64,000 bases of DNA from positions 3,416-67,415 of the forward strand of contig JAEZBX010000061.1 of NCBI GenBank assembly GCA_023412765.1, read 5' to 3'. This document shows positions 25,891 through 34,462 of the stretch, in pieces (positions within the stretch are counted from its first letter, which is position 1; each line of letters starts with the position of its first letter). Source of the DNA: Bacteroidota bacterium (GTDB lineage: Bacteria > Bacteroidota > Bacteroidia > Cytophagales > Cyclobacteriaceae). Both the position numbers and the translations under genes were made by a program. A model generated the notes under the pieces. It made no database searches. It was not told where the DNA came from and saw only the letters and a list, made by a program, of their open reading frames with translations.

Positions 25891-26181
25891 TCATTTTGAT
25901 TGAATTTCCTTAATGTTTAATGCTGAATCGCGATCGGACTGAAGAATACTCTTTGAGATCATTTCCCACACTTCGTCTCGCTCGCGCGTGAGCTTCTTTT
26001 CTTCTTCCCTTCTAATTGACAAGACCATTGACTTTGCCGCCGCGATCGTATCTGATTTTTCGGGATGTGCATTTAACCATTCTTCCCAAAAAATTCTTGA
26101 ATCCTCATCGGGTTCAAGAATCCATTTTTGGAATGATTCGTCCAGCACAAAGTCTTTGACAGTATATATTTTAAGATCCAT
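25891..26181 (-). CDS. Anti-sigma stub: FecR N-terminal domain only
   Basis: A protein of 96 residues that resembles only the cytoplasmic N-terminal part of Bacteroidota FecR anti-sigma factors: DFVLDESFQKWILEPDEDSR, FWEEWLNAHPEKSDTIAAAK, then a charged helix ERDEVWEMISKSIL. In the usual 300-400-residue FecR a membrane helix and a periplasmic domain follow; here the protein stops and susC begins 19 bp later. There is no room for a simple frameshifted remainder. It would be a soluble sigma-binding protein made together with SusCD. The partner may be the orphan ECF sigma at 12748-13338 (inference). Confidence 0.7.
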   Translation of the reverse strand: MDLKIYTVKDFVLDESFQKWILEPDEDSRIFWEEWLNAHPEKSDTIAAAKSMVLSIRREEEKKLTRERDEVWEMISKSILQSDRDSALNIKEIQSK

Positions 26182-26203
26182 CAGTAGTAAAGGAAAACTT
26201 CAC

Positions 26204-26259
26204 CTGTACGGTTAAGGGACGGGCCTTTTACTGATCTCATTAAAAAATTTCTTTTTTTT
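26204..26259 (-). promoter_or_regulatory. Possible ECF-type promoter of the SusCD operon
   Basis: Read on the minus strand, an A/T tract (26241-26259) is followed by GTAAAAGG (26224-26231) and, after a 12-bp gap, CCGTACAG (26204-26211), 23 bp before the anti-sigma start. The order A/T tract, GTAAAA-like box and CGTA-like box resembles promoters used by ECF factors rather than the TAnnTTTG type, which is absent here. This is a pattern reading, not a tested site. Confidence 0.35.
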
Positions 26260-26302
26260 TGATATCAGAGTGACCCCTCGAATACGACATTTTAAGTCGT
26301 TG

Positions 26303-28708
26303 CTAGTGATGGGCAATTACATCAGTGGCAATGTCCTCAGCAGCATCTGGGTCACCTTTGGCCGGTCCATACCAGACGCCACCTCCAAATGTTATAACAA
26401 ATATCTTTTCCGGGTCTGTTGGATCTGGGTCTACCCGTTTCCCCCACTTGAAATTATAACCGCGAATGCGGTTCCATGTTTTACCTCCGTCCTCTGACCT
26501 GTATGCTGACCCATTGAATCCGCATGCATAAAACGTTTTGCTGCGCCGATCATAAGTAATATCATGAATATGCTGATCGCTCTCGAGAACTTGTTGCCAT
26601 GTTCTGCCATCGTCAACTGATCTAAAAATACCGCCACCTACATCTGACGAAAAACGCCCGGGTACAGGTCTACCCCATGCTGACAAAATCAGCGTTTGCG
26701 GATTTCCAGGATCAACTATTAAACTCATCGGACCATTAGTTCCTTCAGGCAGTGCAACCTTTTCCCAACTTTCAGCACCATCAATTGACCTATAAATACT
26801 GCCGTCGTTCTCGGTACCTATGCTGCCGTCCTCAGCTCTCCTCGCGATCACAAGAAATATCGTTCCATCACCATGTCGGCGTTCAAGGCGCCATGCGAAA
26901 GGTTCCTTCACTGGCAGTCCTTTATTCTTTTGTTTCCATGTCTTGCCTCCATCTGTAGATTTAAAAACACCCTTCCCAAAGGCACAAGCATATAATGTTC
27001 TCGACGCAGGGTCACTTGCGGAGTCAAGTAATAGATGCGTCACCGCCGCTTCACCTATGTCTGCGCTTACAGGCTTCCAGGAAGAGCCGCCATCATCACT
27101 TAAAACGATCCCTCCGGTAAAACGTCCTATACCATTTCTCCGCCACATCTTAGGTCTCGGAAGATCATGTGTACCACTCATTGCAGCCCAAATCCTATTT
27201 TTTATTTGAGGATCCATTACCATCCAATAGGTGCTGTTTTCCCAGCGCCTGGGGATACCGTTGTTTTTCGTTGCACTGCTCCAGCTGATTCCACTATCTT
27301 TGCTCTCCATCAATCCAATATCTGTTGTAGCGATAAACCGATGCGCGGGATTGAACGGATCGAATACAATTTGATAGCTCGTTGTTACATCAAGGCCCCT
27401 CGACGACCATCCTGATCCAGCATTTTTTGTATAGACCTGCCTCCAGGTTTTTCCGCCGTCTTCAGTCTTGATCGTTCGTCCGAAATCTGTCCCATAACAA
27501 ACGTCCGGATTATTGGGATCGACTCCGATAGAGAAGGGATTTTCTCCCCACGACGGACCAAACCTGTCATTAAGCCAGCCATCCTCAAAATTAGCAGAAG
27601 GTACCTGTCCATTACCCGGACCAATTCTATCCATCCAGGACAAACTCCATGTCACGCCGTAGTCAATACTCTTAGCAACTCCGATGCACGTAGTGTCCTT
27701 ATGAGTTCGAAGATTGTTGTAAGAGACGTATACAACGGACGGGTTATTTGCACTGGTCGCTATAGCTCGATATTCCGGCATTGCTGCATTTGCAATTTGA
27801 AAAGATAGCAGGCCACTTTGTCTGTTTTCCCAAGTCTTCCCGCCGTTGTCTGAAAAATAAACTCCGGATGGATCTCCTTCGGGATTGAAATAGCTTTCAC
27901 CTGCAATTGCGTAGATCAAAAATTTGTTTTGCTGCTTATCAAATCCTCCTGAAACTTCAGTCAACATCTTTACGCCTGATGGTCCTTTGTTCACCGTCCA
28001 TACACCATCATGTCTAACAGCATTAGAATTCTTTCCAGTCACATAGATTGTCCTGTCGTTTTCAGGAGAGGAAGGGAGGATAAAGATTTTCTTAGCACCG
28101 TCGGTCAGGATGTGATCCTTAGTCCAGCTGGCTCCATGATCATTCGAAATAAAAAACCCTATCTCCTTGTCGATCGAAATTGCTGCATATAATTTCTTAG
28201 AATCAGCTGGATCAATGGCAAGGGCTAAGACCTTTCTACTACTGCTGTCTTTGGTCACGATGACCTCCATAGCATGGTCGCCTTTCGAAATAATCCCGGC
28301 AATTTCCCCTGGCGGAGGATAAATGGCATTCCACGTTTTTCCCGAATCAGTACTCCTGAACAATGCACTGGCATTAGCATATACTGTCTTTGGGTCCTTT
28401 GGATCAAAAGCATAGAAATCGACAACACCGCGAAGATTGAACATCCTCCACCTATTTCCGCCGTCGTCAGTAACGTAGGAGCCTGTCATGTCGCAGCTAA
28501 CAAAAGCAAGTTCAGGATTTAGCGGGCTAACCGCAGGATTAAACATCGCCCCACCACCTCCTGCACCTATTACACTCCAGGAACTTACGTCATCAACATC
28601 GTCGCTGCTGTCCATCGGCTCCTTTCCAACTCCTGAACAACCGAATAAAACCAATGTAATAGTAAAAGTCCGTAGTATAGCCTGTGCGTGATTTTTAAAA
28701 TGCATCAT
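26303..28708 (-). CDS. Asp-box (BNR/sortilin-like) repeat lipoprotein, copy 2
   Basis: A protein of 801 residues (ATG at 28708 or 28705). A lipoprotein signal (TFTITLVLFGC) is followed by the family opening IGAGGGGAMFNPAVSPLNPE and CDMTGSYVTDDGG. At least ten Asp-box loops of the S-x-D-x-G-x-x-W type are seen (STDSGKTW, SNDHGASW, SDNGGKTW, TEDGGKTW, SKDSGISW, SDDGGSSW, STDGGKTW, SVDDGRTW, SEDGGKTW). This is the seven-bladed tandem propeller layout shared by sortilin-like proteins and GH74 xyloglucanases. Whether it is a hydrolase or a binder is not clear. It starts 9 bp after the stop of its paralogue and is cotranscribed with it. Confidence 0.85.
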   Translation of the reverse strand: MMHFKNHAQAILRTFTITLVLFGCSGVGKEPMDSSDDVDDVSSWSVIGAGGGGAMFNPAVSPLNPELAFVSCDMTGSYVTDDGGNRWRMFNLRGVVDFYAFDPKDPKTVYANASALFRSTDSGKTWNAIYPPPGEIAGIISKGDHAMEVIVTKDSSSRKVLALAIDPADSKKLYAAISIDKEIGFFISNDHGASWTKDHILTDGAKKIFILPSSPENDRTIYVTGKNSNAVRHDGVWTVNKGPSGVKMLTEVSGGFDKQQNKFLIYAIAGESYFNPEGDPSGVYFSDNGGKTWENRQSGLLSFQIANAAMPEYRAIATSANNPSVVYVSYNNLRTHKDTTCIGVAKSIDYGVTWSLSWMDRIGPGNGQVPSANFEDGWLNDRFGPSWGENPFSIGVDPNNPDVCYGTDFGRTIKTEDGGKTWRQVYTKNAGSGWSSRGLDVTTSYQIVFDPFNPAHRFIATTDIGLMESKDSGISWSSATKNNGIPRRWENSTYWMVMDPQIKNRIWAAMSGTHDLPRPKMWRRNGIGRFTGGIVLSDDGGSSWKPVSADIGEAAVTHLLLDSASDPASRTLYACAFGKGVFKSTDGGKTWKQKNKGLPVKEPFAWRLERRHGDGTIFLVIARRAEDGSIGTENDGSIYRSIDGAESWEKVALPEGTNGPMSLIVDPGNPQTLILSAWGRPVPGRFSSDVGGGIFRSVDDGRTWQQVLESDQHIHDITYDRRSKTFYACGFNGSAYRSEDGGKTWNRIRGYNFKWGKRVDPDPTDPEKIFVITFGGGVWYGPAKGDPDAAEDIATDVIAHH

Positions 28709-28717
28709 CAAAAAGTT

Positions 28718-31144
28718 TTATTCAACGGCAGGTATACCATGCCACACACTTGAACCAAAAGTGGTAAGAAAAATTTTATCCGGATCGTTTCGATCAACTA
28801 TGGCACGTTGGCCCCAATGGAAATCATAACCTTTTAACTTTTTCCAATTCTTACCGTAGTCGTCGGATAGATATGCGGCCTGGTTAAAAGTGTTTAAATA
28901 AAGGCGTCCTTGGTGGTATGGGTCTATGGTGACATCATAAACATATTGCTTTGTATCAAAAACTGACGTCCATGTTTCACCATTGTCTTCCGACATAAAC
29001 ACTCCGCCTTCAGAATCTAATGTTCGGTTGCCACCAGCAGAGCGTGCTACGGCGCCACCGACGATGTCGCTTAGTGTAATGGATGACCAGCAGCCTAGAT
29101 ATATTCGATTGGGATTCTCCGGATCGTAATCAATTCCATTCGGAAATATTACAGGTTTGTCACTTATCGTCAGCTTTGTCCAAGTTTCCGCTTTATCGGT
29201 AGATTTATAAACCGCACCAGGAAAAAACTCAGGACCTGTTTTTTCATCGCGATGGGCTGGAGTTGGACTCACAACCAAAAACAAGGTTCCGTTACTAGTC
29301 CGGGTAATTTCAAATGCACAGGTATTTTCATCGATGCCAGTATTTTTCAAAGTCCACGTCTTACCATCGTCGCTTGATTTAAAAACTCCTTTATTGTAGA
29401 CTGCGGCGTATAGCGTACGATTCCCTGCGGGTGATTCGGGATCGAGCACCAGCGATGTCGTTGCTGCATTGTCGGTCATGCCTTCATTGCTCACAGACCA
29501 TGTTCTACCTCCATCGAGGGAAACACAAACTCCTCCTCTCGCCCGGCGTTTCCATGAGGGACTACGCGTCATTTTTCCCCTGGGAAAATCGTGTAGATTT
29601 CCCCATACTGACCAGACCTTGTTTTTTATCTCCGGATCGAATACGATCCAATAGCATGTATTTTGCCATGCGTCAGGGATTCCTTCCATCGACCTCGTCC
29701 AACTTTTTCCCCGGTTAAAAGAATGATGATACCCGATATCAGTGTAACTAATAGCCAGGTGGTTGCTATCGAATGGATCGAAGTGAACACCATAGGCAGT
29801 AGTCACGTCCATGCCGCGGCTGATGAAGGATCCGTCGGGTTGCGTTTCGCTGTATACCTCCCGCCACGTTTTACCTCCATCGTTCGTTTTCATTGTCCGA
29901 TACCAGTCTGTTACAATGGCAACATTGCCGTTGGAAGGTGAAACGCCCACATCCATCAATCGAATATATTCACCACCGAATGCTTTCTCAGCCCATGCAT
30001 CCTTAAGATTTGATACACCGATGCCATCCTTTACACCATATTGGCCAGACCCTCCCCCGCCTTTCCAGGCCCAGTCCCAGTTTTTTCCTGCATCTTCGGT
30101 CTTTAGAGCTCCATACCAATAAACAGTTTTGTTGTTGGCCCTTTCCAGATACCGGTTGGTTACCAGGTACGCATGCTGCGCATCGAACTCAGAACAAGAG
30201 ACCATTGAATAGCTTGGCTGTATTCTAGCCTGATCGTTGTTAACAGTCGCATTTTTCACCTTCTCCCAACTAACACCTTGATCACTTGAGGTCCACAATT
30301 CTGTATATCCAAACTCTTCATCGATTTCTTTTGACTGGTCGTGATGAAGTGCATAGAAAATCACATTATCGCTATCCTTTACAGAACCTCCGGTAAAGGA
30401 GAATGCTGGGGTCATTGATTTCGGAAACGCATTTTCCTGAAATTCATTAGATGTTTTGTTAAATGCGTAAATGCTGTTAGCGGTAAAAATTAATACCTCA
30501 TTTTTGAGTTTTCCAGAATTTGTGTAGATGAAATCCACTCTGTGCTGAAGTTCTTTTTTATAAACAGTTTTCCCTCGATCAGCCGAATAATAAAAGACAT
30601 TCCCCATGCTGAAATAAAGCATGTCCTTATTGGCTGGGTCTACACGTATCCGTTCGACATTACCGTTCTCCGAATTGTAAATGGACGTTGAAATAGTTTT
30701 GAAAGAATAACTGGCATGATCACCGAAATATTTTTCAGATGAGATCTCATCCTTGGTCGGGAAAATCTGTGTCCATGTTTTTCCGCCATCGGTTGAACGA
30801 TTCAACGATGAGGAACCGATATAAATAGTATTTACATCGTGGGGATCGAATGCAAAACTATCCGCACCGTTCGCAAAATTTATCTGGCTGTAAGAGTCAC
30901 CGCCATCTTTCGTGAGGTAACTTCCAGTCATGTCACAACGCACCAGGAATTGCTGGTCTGTTTCATATGAAAAGGTAGGAATGAATGTCGCGCCACCTCC
31001 GCCGGGCCCAATCTTAACCCAATCGGAAACATTCGCCTGCTTCGGGGGTTGGTCTGACCGACACCCACAGATAATTGCTAGAATCAGTGTCCAGAAAAAA
31101 CTTGTTCCAACTAAACGCTTCCCATCTAAATTATGCACCATCAT
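28718..31144 (-). CDS. Asp-box (BNR/sortilin-like) repeat lipoprotein, copy 1
   Basis: A protein of 808 residues, a paralogue of the following gene. The lipobox is in TLILAIICGCRSDQ. The opening IGPGGGGATFIPTFSYETDQ and CDMTGSYLTKDGG, the middle GMDVTTAYGVHFDPFDSNHL and the ending GYDFHWGQRAIVDRND match copy 2 closely. About a dozen Asp-box loops occur (STDGGKTW, SSDQGVSW, TNDGGKTW, SLDGGRTW, SSDDGKTW, SEDNGETW). It is the first gene of the minus-strand block leading into the SusCD operon. The two copies may bind or cut different parts of one glycan (inference). Confidence 0.85.
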   Translation of the reverse strand: MMVHNLDGKRLVGTSFFWTLILAIICGCRSDQPPKQANVSDWVKIGPGGGGATFIPTFSYETDQQFLVRCDMTGSYLTKDGGDSYSQINFANGADSFAFDPHDVNTIYIGSSSLNRSTDGGKTWTQIFPTKDEISSEKYFGDHASYSFKTISTSIYNSENGNVERIRVDPANKDMLYFSMGNVFYYSADRGKTVYKKELQHRVDFIYTNSGKLKNEVLIFTANSIYAFNKTSNEFQENAFPKSMTPAFSFTGGSVKDSDNVIFYALHHDQSKEIDEEFGYTELWTSSDQGVSWEKVKNATVNNDQARIQPSYSMVSCSEFDAQHAYLVTNRYLERANNKTVYWYGALKTEDAGKNWDWAWKGGGGSGQYGVKDGIGVSNLKDAWAEKAFGGEYIRLMDVGVSPSNGNVAIVTDWYRTMKTNDGGKTWREVYSETQPDGSFISRGMDVTTAYGVHFDPFDSNHLAISYTDIGYHHSFNRGKSWTRSMEGIPDAWQNTCYWIVFDPEIKNKVWSVWGNLHDFPRGKMTRSPSWKRRARGGVCVSLDGGRTWSVSNEGMTDNAATTSLVLDPESPAGNRTLYAAVYNKGVFKSSDDGKTWTLKNTGIDENTCAFEITRTSNGTLFLVVSPTPAHRDEKTGPEFFPGAVYKSTDKAETWTKLTISDKPVIFPNGIDYDPENPNRIYLGCWSSITLSDIVGGAVARSAGGNRTLDSEGGVFMSEDNGETWTSVFDTKQYVYDVTIDPYHQGRLYLNTFNQAAYLSDDYGKNWKKLKGYDFHWGQRAIVDRNDPDKIFLTTFGSSVWHGIPAVE

Positions 31145-31564
31145 AGAAACATTAAGTCGAGATCGAAGCGGAAGCTACACCAAATGCTATCAATTCAAAT
31201 CCTTGGAAAAAACAAGCATTAACGCGTTGTGTCCATCAGACGCTCAGATGTTCAACATTTATCTACAAGGGTCAGGCGATTAGAAATTCTCATCATTCTT
31301 CGAGAAAATTTTGCTGTTATCTAAAGATGTGTTCGCAAACATTATCGCGACAACCTGGACATTTTAAGATTCATACCTTGGTTCAGGGTCAGACCAGCCA
31401 AGTTTGACATCATGGTAAACCGCTACCTGAACATTTTTCTATCCCCTGTTGGTGTACTTGCAGGAAATAGTGGTTAGATTTAGTTACGGTCCGACCTGCA
31501 CCACTACGTTTTGGTCATAGATCAGAACATTGAAGGGGCTGCAGTATCTCAATAATCGACCACT
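31145..31564. other. Intergenic region between divergent genes, no gene seen
   Basis: 420 bp between the Asp-box gene and the methyltransferase gene, which diverge. I find no plausible coding frame, RNA gene or long palindrome. It must hold at least two promoters; no clean TAnnTTTG box is present at the expected places. Confidence 0.55.
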
Positions 31565-32383
31565 ATGATCACCAAGCTGTTATCCGGACTAAAACTGTAC
31601 GCGATACAGGGCAAGGGCTCGCAAACCTTTCTGGATGCCCAGTGGATCAGATTTCTTATAAAAAATACTCCCAAAAAATTTAAAAAGGCCGCTGCCTTGA
31701 ACGTGTTGGCATTGAGTCCCCATTATTTCCTGGGTGAAAAGGAAAAGTCAAAGAAGACGTTCTTATTGCGCGAATACAAACGCAATCTCTCAAGCCGACA
31801 ACTCCTATATAAATATGTCGTCGCCAATTATATAACACCAGAATCTGTTGTAATGGACTACGGATGTGGGCCAGGCTTTCTTGCCAAGATAGTCGCAGCA
31901 AAAACTAAGAGGCTATACGCACTCGATATTTCTGATGGAGTATTGCTTTGTGCAGACACAATCAATCATCGCGAGAATCTTAACTACATCAACGTATTAA
32001 AAGGTAAAGCCGATCATATTCCCGATGCTTCGGTTGATTTGATTTATACCTTTGCCGTACTGCAGCATGTGTCCGGTAAGTTGATTGATGACATTTTTAA
32101 TCTGTTTTATAGAAAGCTTAAAGATGGAGGGAAAGCGTTAATTCAGGTTCAGCTACCCGATCCAGAGTGGAAGACAGAGGACGAGTGGATAGCGGATCAG
32201 TCAATTGTTGGTAAGTTCAAGTATAAATATGGCCTAAACTGCTTTTCGAATACGCTATCCTTTTACCAGGAAAAACTGGCGAACAATAAACTCAAGTTCG
32301 TTTCCACAACAGAGATGAAAGAATTGTTGCCTGACGCATTTGATGACATTTATAATCAGCAACTGATTATTGCTGAAAAATAG
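31565..32383 (+). CDS. Class I SAM-dependent methyltransferase
   Basis: A protein of 272 residues with a Rossmann methyltransferase core: motif I VVMDYGCGPGFLAKIVA, acidic residue LYALDISDGVL, motif II DHIPDASVDLIYTFAVLQHV and FYRKLKDGGKALIQVQLPDP. The first 90 residues are a basic, non-catalytic extension. It belongs to the methyltransferase_11/25 type. The substrate is not evident. It is monocistronic and set between glycan genes, so a role in modifying a surface polysaccharide or small metabolite is possible but unsupported. Confidence 0.88.
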   Translation: MITKLLSGLKLYAIQGKGSQTFLDAQWIRFLIKNTPKKFKKAAALNVLALSPHYFLGEKEKSKKTFLLREYKRNLSSRQLLYKYVVANYITPESVVMDYGCGPGFLAKIVAAKTKRLYALDISDGVLLCADTINHRENLNYINVLKGKADHIPDASVDLIYTFAVLQHVSGKLIDDIFNLFYRKLKDGGKALIQVQLPDPEWKTEDEWIADQSIVGKFKYKYGLNCFSNTLSFYQEKLANNKLKFVSTTEMKELLPDAFDDIYNQQLIIAEK

Positions 32384-32442
32384 ACAACTGATCGGCTATA
32401 GGCTCATTGCGGAACCCAACAGAGTGACAAGTGTGAAAGCCA

Positions 32443-34431
32443 TTATTTAAGTTTCGTTAGAATGGCAGCCCAGCCACCGCCATTGGAAAGGTGTACCGTT
32501 AATTTATCTCCAGACCCGATTTTAACAACCTCCTTTTTGTAATCCGTGGCATCGCGGTCCGCATTCACGCCATCTCTGAAAATTACGGCTTCGTAACTTC
32601 CTTTCGGGAGGAAAGAAAAATCCATTGTCAATTCCCTTGAATTCCAATTTGTCATCGCACCAACGTACCAGGTATCTGAACGCCGACGGGCAATGGCAAC
32701 GTATTCTCCTACCTCACCATCGATCGCTACCGTTTCTTCAAAGGTTGTGGGAAACTTGCTAATAAAATCAGTACATTCTTGCTCCTTCATGTAATTCGTA
32801 GGATTGTCGGATAACATCTTCAAAGGCTCCTCAAAAACCACATACATTGCCAGTTGATGGCAACGGGTACCCTGACTCATAGGAGCTGCATGTATTGGCC
32901 GGAAGTTTTCCTTGTTTGCATTTTTCATAGCACCGGGTGTATAATCCATTGGCCCAGCCATCATTCTTATAAAAGGAATAGATACATCGTACCGAGGTAC
33001 ATCATCTCTTGCCCACTTGGTATTCTCCATACCCTTAACACCCTCGAACCCTATAACGTTGGGATATGTTCTCTGCAGCCCGGTCGGTTTGTAAACCCCG
33101 TGATAATCAACTAACAACTTATACTTTGCTGCCTTTTCAGCTATCGCATAGGTGGAAGTAACCATCTTCTGGTCATCGCGATCGAGAAAGTCTACCTTGA
33201 AACCTTTGACACCCATTTTCGAATATTTCTCGAAGACTTCGTCGATTTGCTTCGTCAAAGCGTACCAGGTTGCCCACAATATCACTCCAACGCCTTTTTC
33301 TTTTCCATACGCTACGATTTCCTTTAGATTTATCTTATCAGAAATCTTTGTCATATCTGTACTGACTGACCAACCTTCATCCATTATGATGTATTCAAGC
33401 TTATTATTCGCTGCAAAATCGATGTAATACTTATAGGTTTGTGTATTAATCCCTGCACGAAAATCTACATGAGATATATTCCAATTATTCCACCAGTCCC
33501 ACGCAACTTTACCAGGTTTTATCCATGAAACATCGGCGATCCTTGGGGGTGCCGCCAGCTTCTGCACGATGTCATTGTCCAAAAGCTCCTTATCATTTTC
33601 ACTAATTGCGACTACTCTCCAGGGAAAACTCCTCGTGCCCTGAGTACGCGCGATATAGTCTGCACGTTGCGTCACCATAAGATTCATTTGATTGAAGCCG
33701 CCTTGCTTCTCTTCAAGTGGGTAAGGTGCAAACATCCCGATCAATCCTTTGCGCGTCTCTTCATTGACATTTATAAATAAACCAGGGTAGTTCTCCAGAT
33801 CGGCTTCAAGAATAACAACCTTCTTACCGTTTCCGATATCAACAAGCAGCGGCAAGAATGCTAGCGTGTCTGGATTGATCTTGGAAATGGTGCCCTCCTT
33901 GTAAAGCGCTTCAAAAGAGTTGACGAAAATTTCAGTGCCTCTCAGATCTCTCACAAAAGGAATGAACGAATTGTAATCTTGAGTAAAATTGAAATTAACA
34001 ATCTCATTTTTTATTACTAAGCTGTCTTTCCTGGAAGTGAACAGCCTGTACGCAACAGCGTCATTGTATACACGAACTAATACACCATAGTCACCCCTCA
34101 GCCGAACCGTTAATTGATTATATTCATCCGGAATCAGCGATTTTCTATAATTGATTGGCGTAATCTCTTTTTTTACTTTCTCAAGTTTAGAGGAAGCTAT
34201 CTTAGGGCTAGCGCCCAGCACCTCTCCGGATTGTAGTTGCAATCCAATTGCGGAAGGCTCAATAATTGTTTGCTCACCATATTTCACCGTCCACATGAGC
34301 TCCGCCTGGGCTGTTATATCAACTACAATTTTGTTATTGGGAGAAGTTACCTGTACGCGGGTTTTTTGACAAAGTGCGTCCGGAGCGAAAACGACTAGTA
34401 CTCCAACTAAGAATCTTAGGAAAATCTTCAT
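32443..34431 (-). CDS. GH97 glycoside hydrolase, alpha-galactosidase type
   Basis: A protein of 662 residues with a Sec signal (MKIFLRFLVGVLVVFAPDALC). GH97 architecture is complete: an N-terminal beta-sandwich (about 25-285), the TIM barrel (WIKPGKVAWDWWNNWNIS, YIIMDEGWS, GVKGFKVDFLDRDDQKMV, LLVDYHGVYKPTGLQRTYPN) and a C-terminal beta domain. D414 in FKVDF and E469 in VKGMENTKW fall almost exactly where the Bacteroides retaining alpha-galactosidase BtGH97b has its nucleophile (D415) and acid/base (E470), as I recall them. Inverting alpha-glucosidases such as SusB use glutamates instead. So a retaining alpha-galactosidase acting in the periplasm is the best call. It follows the nucleoside phosphorylase gene after 31 bp. 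Confidence 0.88.
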   Translation of the reverse strand: MKIFLRFLVGVLVVFAPDALCQKTRVQVTSPNNKIVVDITAQAELMWTVKYGEQTIIEPSAIGLQLQSGEVLGASPKIASSKLEKVKKEITPINYRKSLIPDEYNQLTVRLRGDYGVLVRVYNDAVAYRLFTSRKDSLVIKNEIVNFNFTQDYNSFIPFVRDLRGTEIFVNSFEALYKEGTISKINPDTLAFLPLLVDIGNGKKVVILEADLENYPGLFINVNEETRKGLIGMFAPYPLEEKQGGFNQMNLMVTQRADYIARTQGTRSFPWRVVAISENDKELLDNDIVQKLAAPPRIADVSWIKPGKVAWDWWNNWNISHVDFRAGINTQTYKYYIDFAANNKLEYIIMDEGWSVSTDMTKISDKINLKEIVAYGKEKGVGVILWATWYALTKQIDEVFEKYSKMGVKGFKVDFLDRDDQKMVTSTYAIAEKAAKYKLLVDYHGVYKPTGLQRTYPNVIGFEGVKGMENTKWARDDVPRYDVSIPFIRMMAGPMDYTPGAMKNANKENFRPIHAAPMSQGTRCHQLAMYVVFEEPLKMLSDNPTNYMKEQECTDFISKFPTTFEETVAIDGEVGEYVAIARRRSDTWYVGAMTNWNSRELTMDFSFLPKGSYEAVIFRDGVNADRDATDYKKEVVKIGSGDKLTVHLSNGGGWAAILTKLK

Positions 34432-34462
34432 AAAAATCGACGAATTTTTGAAAGGTAAGGAA

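Noticed and set aside
31145..31564. Riboswitch or small RNA in the long gap before the methyltransferase
   Set aside because: No conserved riboswitch core or strong terminator hairpin could be seen; only A/T-rich, unstructured-looking sequence.
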